In this document: positions 53,517 to 59,866 of the stretch, one piece after another | How the letters are laid out: every line of letters starts with the position of its first letter | Numbering within the stretch: position 1 is the stretch's first letter | Translations under genes and position numbers: made by a program | The notes under the pieces: generated by a model | What the model was told of the DNA's origin: nothing | Seen by the model: only the letters and a program-made list of their open reading frames with translations | The model's database searches: none | DNA from: Gammaproteobacteria bacterium | GTDB taxonomy: Bacteria > Pseudomonadota > Gammaproteobacteria > SZUA-229 | Direction: 5' to 3' | Assembly (NCBI GenBank): GCA_016744065.1 | Contig: JADGFA010000025.1 | Coordinates: 1 to 59,866, forward strand | DNA length: 59,866 nucleotides

Positions 53517-54908
53517 TTAGTTATCCGGAAGTGTTTTTTCTGGATTTAGAATATTATTTTTGTCGAATACCTGTTTGATCTGGTGCATTAGATTAATTTC
53601 AGTAGCACCTAATTCTTTAGAAATGTATTCGCGTTTTTCAATGCCGACCCCATGTTCACCAGATAAGCTTCCATTTAGCTTTAATACCAGGTCAAAAACA
53701 TCATTAAGGCATTTTTCTGCGGATGCCATTTCATTTTTATCATCAGGGTTTACCAGTAAGTTAACGTGGATGTTTCCATTGCCCGCATGACCAAAATTTA
53801 CAATTTTAATATTATATGTTCTGCTTAATTCATCCAGGCCATTAATAAGAGCGGGGATATTTGAGACAGGCACCACAACGTCTTCATTTATTTTCTTAGG
53901 CGCGATTTTTCTTAAAGAGGGTGACAGGGCTTTACGTGTTTGCCAAAGAGCGGCTGCTTCTTCTTTTGTTTTTGCAAGCTCGGTTTCAATATGGCCCTCT
54001 ACTTCGCAGGCGGCAATTATAATTTTTGATTCCAGGTGAATGGTGTTCGGATGTCCATCAACCTCAATCATTAACATGGCAGCTGCATTGTCAGGCAAGG
54101 GTGTTGTGGAATAGTCTCGCACCATATCAAGGGCGTTTTTATCCATAAATTCCAGAGCGCAAGGCGTAACGGCTTGAGTCATTATATTTGAAACAGCACG
54201 GGCTGCCGCATCCACACTGTTATAGCTTGCTTTTAATGTGTGTTTTGCCGTAGGCAGGGGGAGTAGCTTTAATGTGGCTTGAGTGATGAGCGCTAGATTG
54301 CCTTCGGAACCAATGATTAAACGTGTTAAGTCGTAACCTACTACGCCTTTTGTTGTATGGGTGCCGCATTGAATAATATCGCCATTCCCCGTAATTGCGC
54401 GTATGCCTAAGGTGTTTTCTCGACAGGTCCCATATTTTACTGCGCGGGGCCCAGCAGAATTGTAAGCCAGGTTTCCCCCGACAGAACAGAAGGCGGCACT
54501 GGTTGGGTCTGGTGCCCAGAACAGACCATGCTTAGCTGCGCATTGCTGTACTTCTAAATTGGTAACTCCAGGTTGCACATCTATGCAGCGATTTTTCTTA
54601 TCCATAAGTATTATTTTATTCATGTGTTCAAAAGAAACGACAATGCCATTATTAATGGGCACGGTTGCTCCCGTTGTTCCAGTGCCACGGCCTCTGGCAA
54701 TTAGCGTTATCTTGTTCTGGTTGCAGGCAGAAACTATTTGTTGAACATGTTGCTCATTTTCTGGGAAAACAACGGCTAAGGGTTGTGCGTGACGTCGACT
54801 ATTATCATAGCTATAAGCCAGGCACTCGCTGGGGTTTGTTAAGATGTTTTTAGAAGAAACTATTTTTTTTAATTGATTTAAAAAAGCGTTATTCATTATG
54901 TCATTCAA
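53517..54908 (-). CDS. FAD-binding oxidoreductase (GlcD/D-lactate dehydrogenase family)
   Basis: 463-residue flavoenzyme of the VAO type. The FAD-binding part (about 30-220) has R-G-R-G-T-G-T-T-G near 73-81 and D-P-T-S near 134-137 with G-G-N-L-A-Y-N-S-A-G-P-R near 144-155. The C-terminal FAD-oxidase domain has N-F-G-H-A-G-N-G-N-I-H-V-N near 371-383 and G-S-L-S-G-E-H-G-V-G near 413-422. D-lactate, glycolate or 2-hydroxyglutarate are possible substrates; the sequence alone does not decide. It follows diaA by 9 bp. Confidence 0.9.
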   Translation of the reverse strand: MNDIMNNAFLNQLKKIVSSKNILTNPSECLAYSYDNSRRHAQPLAVVFPENEQHVQQIVSACNQNKITLIARGRGTGTTGATVPINNGIVVSFEHMNKIILMDKKNRCIDVQPGVTNLEVQQCAAKHGLFWAPDPTSAAFCSVGGNLAYNSAGPRAVKYGTCRENTLGIRAITGNGDIIQCGTHTTKGVVGYDLTRLIIGSEGNLALITQATLKLLPLPTAKHTLKASYNSVDAAARAVSNIMTQAVTPCALEFMDKNALDMVRDYSTTPLPDNAAAMLMIEVDGHPNTIHLESKIIIAACEVEGHIETELAKTKEEAAALWQTRKALSPSLRKIAPKKINEDVVVPVSNIPALINGLDELSRTYNIKIVNFGHAGNGNIHVNLLVNPDDKNEMASAEKCLNDVFDLVLKLNGSLSGEHGVGIEKREYISKELGATEINLMHQIKQVFDKNNILNPEKTLPDN

Positions 54909-54917
54909 CTAAAGAAG

Positions 54918-55505
54918 TTAACCACCGATTAACTGGGAGTCGATAAGGTCGCCCAGGCAATGAAGTATAAGTAGATGTGTTTCCTGGATGCGAATAGGCG
55001 AATCTGAGTCTACTCTAATTTCAATGTCACTGTGTTGCATTCGTGCACTGACTTCACCTCCATTTTGCCCAGTTAGCGCAATGATTTTCATATGGCGCTC
55101 ATGTGCAGTATTAATTGCGGCAACAATATTTCCAGAGTTACCACTGGTTGTAATGATTAATAGTATATCCGTATCTTGTCCTAATGCTGCAATTTGCCGT
55201 GAAAAAATTTGATCATAGTTATAATCATTTGCAATTGAAGTCAGGATAGATGTATCAGTGGACAGGGCAATAGCAGGAAGTCCAGGGCGTTCCATTTGAA
55301 ATTTGTTTAGCATTTTAGATGAAAATAATTGTGCGATACCTGCTGAGCCGCCATTACCGCAAGATAGAATTTTGCCTCCTGACAATAAGCTGTGAGTCAT
55401 AAGTTGAGCTGCTAAAGCGATGGAATTCTGGGCTTTTTCCAGTGTGTGTTGTTTAGTTGATATGTCTTCAGCGAAGTTTTTTTCTATGATTTCTATAAGA
55501 TTCAT
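54918..55505 (-). CDS. diaA: SIS-domain replication regulator DiaA (or GmhA-like)
   Basis: 195-residue SIS protein with C-G-N-G-G-S-A near 50-56, T-T-S-G-N-S-G-N near 117-124 and the C-terminal R-I-Q-E-T-H-L-L-I-L-H segment. DiaA in E. coli binds DnaA and promotes initiation. Context next to yraN and lpoA matches E. coli diaA and argues against sedoheptulose isomerase GmhA, though GmhA activity is not excluded from sequence alone. Confidence 0.85.
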   Translation of the reverse strand: MNLIEIIEKNFAEDISTKQHTLEKAQNSIALAAQLMTHSLLSGGKILSCGNGGSAGIAQLFSSKMLNKFQMERPGLPAIALSTDTSILTSIANDYNYDQIFSRQIAALGQDTDILLIITTSGNSGNIVAAINTAHERHMKIIALTGQNGGEVSARMQHSDIEIRVDSDSPIRIQETHLLILHCLGDLIDSQLIGG

Positions 55506-55606
55506 GTTTTATCAGATCAGTTTATTATTCTGGAAAGTTAGTTGACTGTGAAAAATCATTCGTTGCTTTATGATTTAACAGGTTGATTTTAGTTATAGGC
55601 ATGCAG

Positions 55607-55975
55607 TTAAAATGCATTTTTAATCCACTCAATAGCCAGGTTGTCACTTTCACCGGTCATTGCTATTACATCAAAACGAGCATTTAATTCGTGACCTTTT
55701 TTTTGCATGTAATAGAGGGCAGTTTTTTGAATTTTCTGTTGTTTGGCAGGTGTGATACTTGCTTTTGCTCCGCCATAGTTCTGGTTTTTTCGGTAACGAA
55801 CTTCGATGAAAACCACCATATTGTGATGCTGCATTATAAGATCTATTTCACCGTATCGGCTATGAAAGTTTTTATCAATTAATTTTAAACCATTTTTTTT
55901 TAAATAGTTGCAGGCAAAATTTTCACAGGTTTTGCCTTTAGTTAAGTGGTTGTTGAATGGGAGCAGCTTCATCAA
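55607..55975 (-). CDS. yraN: UPF0102 nuclease-fold protein YraN
   Basis: A 122-residue PD-(D/E)xK-like fold. The catalytic pattern is visible: E-N-F in the first helix, Y-G-E-I-D-L-I near 41-47, and V-F-I-E-V-R-Y-R near 55-62. No confirmed cellular role. Start overlaps the end of lpoA by 38 bp, a tight coupling. Confidence 0.93.
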   Translation of the reverse strand: MMKLLPFNNHLTKGKTCENFACNYLKKNGLKLIDKNFHSRYGEIDLIMQHHNMVVFIEVRYRKNQNYGGAKASITPAKQQKIQKTALYYMQKKGHELNARFDVIAMTGESDNLAIEWIKNAF

Positions 55976-57833
55976 TTGTCAAATTCACCGGAAGTGTGTT
56001 TATATCAATTAACTTTGGTATACCACGTTTAAATTGTGCGGATAGTAGTTCCCGGTGTATACGGTTAAATGGGTCAAGGTAAAGGTTTCCAGTCTGACCT
56101 GAAAAACGTTCATAAGTTTTGCCCTGGAGTCGTCCTAAAAAGGGGATTAGATTATAAGCGTCTACACCCAACGCAAAAAAACGAGTATAACGTTGTTGTT
56201 CAGGCCAGTAATTAATAAGTGACTGTTTTGATTTGGTTGGAGCATTGAGAATCCAGGGCATATCTAAAAAATTCAGGTCATCTATATCACGGTCAGCCTG
56301 TTTGTTTAGCTGGCCAGTAAAGGCGTGTGATGTGGTATACACGGGAATCTCTCCCGCATAATGAAATTTAAATTGTGGTTTTAGCTGGCGTGCATCTTTT
56401 GGTGTGGCAGCCATAAAAATCATGTCTACGTCCTGACGACGATAGGGTGTAAATTTCATTTTAGCACGCATAATATTTTGAATAGCGCGATAGCGACTAT
56501 AACTTTGTTTTATATTTAGCATGTTCTGTATCGGCTGTTTGAAGTCATTTTTATTTGGAGTATAGGTTTGAACGCTAATAACCTTGCCGCCTAATTCTTC
56601 AAATCGTTGTTGGAATGCATTTTGTAGTCGTTTACCCCAGCTTCCTTCGGGTACGAGTATAACGGCATGAGTATGTGCCTGACGGAAGGCAAGTTCGGCT
56701 GACTGGCGTGCTTCATCTTCTGGTAACAGGCCAAACTGAAACAGTTTAGGGCTGGTTTCAGTCTGCTGGCTAGCGTAGTTCAGAGTAAGTGTTGGAATAT
56801 TTATCTGTTCTGCCCGGGTAAGTATATCGACAGCCGATTTAAGAAAAGGACCAATAATAAAGTCTGCGCCCTGATCAGCAGCCTTTTTATAGTAGTTCCA
56901 GATAGCATTTTGATTATCATTGGTATCGATAAAACTAATTTTAGGCTGAAATGTTTTATCTGGGTGTTGATAATAAGAGGACATGATGCCATCACGTATC
57001 GCGCTGGCCACCTGAGCATACCTACCATTGAGTGGAAGTAATACAGCAATATGTTCTGGCTGTGCAATTAACTCTATTTGTTTACTACCAAGTTCATTGA
57101 TGAATACTTTTGCGGCAGGGTGTCTGGGGTATTCCTGACGCCATAACAGGATACCATCCTGGAGATACTGCCAGTCGACCTGTCCACGTTTGGCTATTTT
57201 GGCTAATTCAACCCAGCCAAGAAAATCAGCATTGAGGGGGGCGTTGCTGAGCTGTTGTAAACTGGTTGTTGGTAGTAATGAAAGCGCTTCCCAGACAGCC
57301 TGATGGTTGAGTTCCTGATTAAATGGGTCAGTTAATAGTTTATCCATTTGTACTCGGGTTTTAGCTGATTCCAGGGGATAGCCTGCATCAAGAAATGCAT
57401 TTGCACGTAGCTGCATTAGTCTTATCTGTTGCTCTACAGGTAAAATTCTGGAAATATTTAACAGCTTCAGTGCATCCCGTGCATTGCCACGATTCAGCTC
57501 TATTTCGGCTGTGAGAAGGTGTAATTCTGTTGATTCTTCATCGCTTATTAGTTCCTGATTTATACCCGATATCTGTTCTTTTGCCAGTCCAAACTGCTTT
57601 TGTCGGGTAAGAATCTGAGCTGCTTTTAATAAGTGTCTGTTTCTGTCGATACCGGTGGATAATGCGGCTAACTCAATATACTGGTTTGCTGATTCCTGTA
57701 GGCCTGGTTCACCTGTTATGGGTAAACCGGTGTGAATTGATGGTTTGTCAGTAATAATACGGTCGCCTGATGTGCAACTGTAAAGGCTGAGACCGATGAG
57801 CAATAGTGCAATTGAGCGTAAAAATAATGTCAT
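55938..57833 (-). CDS. lpoA: Penicillin-binding protein activator LpoA
   Basis: Outer-membrane lipoprotein that activates PBP1a. Lipobox with Cys20 (L-Y-S-C); an N-terminal TPR-rich half (about 45-240) and a C-terminal periplasmic-binding-like domain (about 255-600, I-A-V-L-L-P-L-N-G-R-Y near 258-268) match the two-domain layout. 631 residues. Divergent from rsmI and first of lpoA-yraN-diaA. Confidence 0.93.
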   Translation of the reverse strand: MTLFLRSIALLLIGLSLYSCTSGDRIITDKPSIHTGLPITGEPGLQESANQYIELAALSTGIDRNRHLLKAAQILTRQKQFGLAKEQISGINQELISDEESTELHLLTAEIELNRGNARDALKLLNISRILPVEQQIRLMQLRANAFLDAGYPLESAKTRVQMDKLLTDPFNQELNHQAVWEALSLLPTTSLQQLSNAPLNADFLGWVELAKIAKRGQVDWQYLQDGILLWRQEYPRHPAAKVFINELGSKQIELIAQPEHIAVLLPLNGRYAQVASAIRDGIMSSYYQHPDKTFQPKISFIDTNDNQNAIWNYYKKAADQGADFIIGPFLKSAVDILTRAEQINIPTLTLNYASQQTETSPKLFQFGLLPEDEARQSAELAFRQAHTHAVILVPEGSWGKRLQNAFQQRFEELGGKVISVQTYTPNKNDFKQPIQNMLNIKQSYSRYRAIQNIMRAKMKFTPYRRQDVDMIFMAATPKDARQLKPQFKFHYAGEIPVYTTSHAFTGQLNKQADRDIDDLNFLDMPWILNAPTKSKQSLINYWPEQQRYTRFFALGVDAYNLIPFLGRLQGKTYERFSGQTGNLYLDPFNRIHRELLSAQFKRGIPKLIDINTLPVNLTIDEAAPIQQPLN

Positions 57834-57901
57834 TGTTTAATATATGTCGGCTGATGTTATTATGGCAGACGAGAGTATCTGTTTTGGAGTCCCAACTGTC
57901 A

Positions 57902-58741
57902 ATGAATCAGGGCACACTTTATGTAATCGCTACCCCAATAGGTAATCGTGCTGATATGGGGGAGCGCGCTATTTCTGTCTTAAAGCAGGTTAATCTAATT
58001 GCCGCGGAAGACACACGTCACAGCAAAGTACTGTTACAGCATTATAGTATAGGAACACCTATGCAGGCTTATCATGAGCATAATGAAGAACAGGCTACAC
58101 CTAAATTAATACAGCGTCTGATATCAGGTGAAAATATAGCTTTAATATCTGATGCGGGTACCCCCTTATTAAGTGATCCAGGTTATCGGCTGGTAAAGGC
58201 GGCCCATGAGGCATCTGTTAAAGTTTGCCCGATTCCTGGTGCCTGTGCTGCTATTGCAGCTCTTTCTGTATCGGGTCTTGCTACAGATCGTTTTATGTTT
58301 GTGGGTTTTCCTCCTCATAAACAGGGGGCCAGGCAGAATTTTTATCGAGAATTTGAGCATCAGGTAGCTACATTGGTGTTTTATGAGTCTAGTCATAGAA
58401 TAGTGGCGTCAGTTAAGGATATGTTGCAAATATTTGGTGCTGAGCGTCGTGTGGTGATGGCCAGGGAGATTACCAAGCTCTATGAAACAGTACATAGTAC
58501 GACCTTGGGTGAAATGCCTGAATGGTTGCAGGCAGATAGTAATCAGCAAAAAGGGGAGTTTGTCCTTGTGCTTGATGGGGCTGAAGTACATACGAGTCCG
58601 TTATTAGCTGAGTTGAACCAGGTATTGAGTATTTTATTAGAAGAACTGCCGTTAAAGCAGGCGAGTCAGATGGCGGCCAGGATTATGGGAATGAAGAAAA
58701 ACCAGGTATACAAACTAGCGCTTGAATTGTCGGGTAAATAA
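57902..58741 (+). CDS. rsmI: 16S rRNA 2'-O-methyltransferase RsmI
   Basis: Methylates the ribose of C1402. The tetrapyrrole-methylase fold shows Y-V-I-A-T-P-I-G-N near 6-14, A-A-E-D-T-R-H-S near 33-40, I-S-D-A-G-T-P-L-L-S-D-P-G near 81-93 and P-I-P-G-A-C-A near 107-113. The ATG at 57902 (279 residues, GGAG upstream) is preferred; an in-frame ATG at 57806 would overlap lpoA. Confidence 0.95.
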   Translation: MNQGTLYVIATPIGNRADMGERAISVLKQVNLIAAEDTRHSKVLLQHYSIGTPMQAYHEHNEEQATPKLIQRLISGENIALISDAGTPLLSDPGYRLVKAAHEASVKVCPIPGACAAIAALSVSGLATDRFMFVGFPPHKQGARQNFYREFEHQVATLVFYESSHRIVASVKDMLQIFGAERRVVMAREITKLYETVHSTTLGEMPEWLQADSNQQKGEFVLVLDGAEVHTSPLLAELNQVLSILLEELPLKQASQMAARIMGMKKNQVYKLALELSGK

Positions 58742-59157
58742 TTGAAAAAATTATTGATAAGCTATAGTATGAGGGCCGTAGCATCTGTATGTCGGTAATT
58801 TTTTCACTTTGTTTGCTTCTAAGTGTTTGATATTTATTTAAATAAATATAATTGTCAAAAAAAACGTTAAGAGCATAACAAAATTATGTCGGATAATTTT
58901 ACAGATATAGCGTTTGTTTTATCATAACAAACCGTCTTATTTTTATAACTAATTGTTTATTAACAGAATATAAGAATGGGTACAGGTTATGCTAAGTAAG
59001 GCCTACAGCCAGGCAAAAATGAGGTTAAGGTTAGGGCAGGTTGCCATAACAGATTAGACTGTAGAGCATCTAAATGAAAAAAGTGAAATTGTCTCGTATT
59101 TTAGTTGGATATTAATTTGTTAGAATACATTTAGATATTTATAGACGGAGTTTTAAG
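58742..59157. other. Intergenic 416 bp after rsmI
   Basis: AT-rich. A 20-bp perfect palindrome lies at 58830-58849. A 7-bp inverted repeat GTTTGTT/AACAAAC (58912-58932) followed by TTATTTTT could be a weak terminator. I looked for an RNase P RNA here, as occurs after rsmI in pseudomonads, and saw none of its conserved core. The promoter of the next gene should be at the right end; nothing convincing stands out. Confidence 0.45.
58830..58849. repeat. 20-bp perfect AT palindrome
   Basis: ATATTTATTT is followed directly by its own reverse complement. With only A and T it could extrude a cruciform or bind an AT-rich-DNA protein, but AT-rich spacers do produce such palindromes by chance. Confidence 0.6.
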
Positions 59158-59637
59158 ATGGCACCATTACAAGCAGTATATGAAGATTTCAGTGCATGTT
59201 GCGATGAGTTTGTTGAAGGCGTAACGTATCTTAAAGATCGAGCTATGCCTAAGGCGGTTAATCGTTTTCAGCAAGCATATGAATCGGTTGATTGTGCAGA
59301 TGTTTATCGTAATAAGTATGGTTCATATTGTGGGTTGGCTCGTGTTCTATCCGGTGATGCTACGGGATTAGAAATGTGTCGGCATGCTTCAAAAAGTGAA
59401 CTGCATGATGGCGATGTATATTTAAACCTTGCAAGAGCGGAATGGTTTTATGAAAACCGTAAAGCAGCAATTATTGCACTTAAGAAGGGTTTGCAAATAG
59501 ATAACCGGCACCCGGGGCTGCGTCAGATGCGTGAACAGTTGGGAATTAGACAGCGTAGTCCGTTGCCTTTTTTACCTCGTACGCATCCTTTGAATCATGC
59601 GCTGGGTCGATTAATGCGACACTCGATAAAAATTTAA
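59158..59637 (+). CDS. TPR-like hypothetical protein, 159 aa
   Basis: An all-helical protein with TPR-type spacing (A-V-N-R-F-Q-Q-A-Y near 33-41; V-Y-L-N-L-A-R-A-E-W-F near 87-97, then a helix ending with I-D-N-R-H-P-G-L). Cys residues at 14-15, 46 and 58 are notable. The tail is basic with prolines. Ribosome site GACGGAG lies before the ATG. Probably a protein-protein adaptor; no partner evident. A strong terminator follows. Confidence 0.72.
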   Translation: MAPLQAVYEDFSACCDEFVEGVTYLKDRAMPKAVNRFQQAYESVDCADVYRNKYGSYCGLARVLSGDATGLEMCRHASKSELHDGDVYLNLARAEWFYENRKAAIIALKKGLQIDNRHPGLRQMREQLGIRQRSPLPFLPRTHPLNHALGRLMRHSIKI

Positions 59638-59700
59638 ACGTGGTCAAGCGGATATAAGCAAAAATATATTTGTAAAGAAGAAAGAGTATTAGCGTGGTTG

Positions 59701-59732
59701 GTCACAGATGTTTCATCTGTGACTTTTTTTTT
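59701..59732 (+). terminator. Rho-independent terminator
   Basis: GTCACAGATG and CATCTGTGAC form a perfect 10-bp stem with a TTT loop, followed by nine T. It lies 64 bp past the stop of the TPR-like gene. Confidence 0.93.
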
Positions 59733-59771
59733 GAAAAGATTTTTTATGGACGGGTAAAAGAATACGGGTTT

Positions 59772-59866
59772 ATGGGAGAAAAAACCATTGAAACCATTAC
59801 AGGAAAAATAAAGAAAAAAGATATTAAAAAAATTCCATCCACCGGTCATTATCTGTACCGGGGAAA
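59772..59866 (+). CDS. Possible start of a CDS running off the right edge
   Basis: From the ATG at 59772 the frame stays open for 31 codons to the edge and gives a basic, Lys/Ile-rich start that ends G-H-Y-L-Y-R-G. No strong ribosome site precedes the ATG. Too little is visible to name it; chance is possible. Confidence 0.3.
   Translation, partial: MGEKTIETITGKIKKKDIKKIPSTGHYLYRG

Noticed and set aside
58742..59157. RNase P RNA after rsmI
   Set aside because: The conserved core sequences are not present on either strand.
59634..59849. A 71-codon minus-strand ORF at the right edge
   Set aside because: It runs across the strong terminator hairpin and is mostly low-complexity, so it is probably a shadow.

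Overview
This window looks like a chromosomal segment of a free-living, AT-rich gammaproteobacterium. The evidence is gene content and order. The run kdsD-kdsC-lptC-lptA-lptB-rpoN-hpf-ptsN, the mlaFEDCB-murA-hisGDC-degS run, petABC-sspAB and the lpoA/yraN/diaA/rsmI cluster are all typical of that class. A bc1 complex, a RegB/RegA redox system, a MotY stator-ring protein and an HprK-containing regulatory PTS suggest an aquatic respiratory bacterium with a sodium-type polar flagellum. I cannot name the genus. I see no insertion sequence, prophage, CRISPR array, rRNA or tRNA.

Layout. 1-3.2 kb: four minus-strand genes (a TatT-type lipoprotein running off the left edge, an unknown 287-aa protein, a small exported protein, a GFA-family zinc protein). 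3.3-9.7 kb: tmcA, a cytochrome c5 lipoprotein, a spermidine-synthase-like methyltransferase, three small unknown proteins and a VanZ-type membrane protein. 9.8-16.9 kb: purEK, an unknown gene pair, phoH, greB, motY, argG. 17.5-19.7 kb: two signalling genes (REC-EAL; HisKA-REC-HPt). 19.9-34.6 kb: a long minus-strand block holding thrC, mgtE, a permease-less PTS with HPr kinase, hpf, rpoN, LPS export and Kdo synthesis, and a cation antiporter. 34.6-44 kb: plus-strand DUF72-like gene, the Mla lipid-transport operon, murA, hisGD, hisC, with a minus-strand hsp20 between hisD and hisC. 44-50 kb: degS-type protease, Nif3, petABC, sspAB. 50-53.4 kb: regBA facing a Met/His-rich outer-membrane protein. 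53.5-59.9 kb: FAD oxidoreductase, diaA, yraN, lpoA, rsmI, a TPR-like protein, and a possible partial gene at the edge.

The genes fit together as envelope and regulatory housekeeping. LptABC, KdsC/D, MlaFEDCB, MurA, LpoA and the DegS-type protease serve the cell envelope. The PTS proteins, HprK, RapZ, PtsN and RpoN form a phosphorylation-based control cluster. RegBA plausibly controls respiration.

The signals most worth attention are regulatory. A near-consensus FliA (sigma-28) promoter places motY transcription at or within a few bases of its ATG (a leaderless mRNA). A palindrome matching the RegA/PrrA half-site pattern lies between regB and a Met/His-rich outer-membrane protein, and RegB itself has a His/Met-rich periplasmic loop. 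A -24/-12 (sigma-54) element sits directly upstream of rpoN. A sigma-32 promoter precedes hsp20. A phosphorelay protein lacks an ATPase domain. mlaF has no good start codon. phoH has a perfect but orphan Shine-Dalgarno sequence in its leader. A four-copy 13-bp tandem repeat lies upstream of thrC. I found no clearly new multi-gene system. The RegBA/outer-membrane pair and the ATPase-less phosphorelay are the best candidates.
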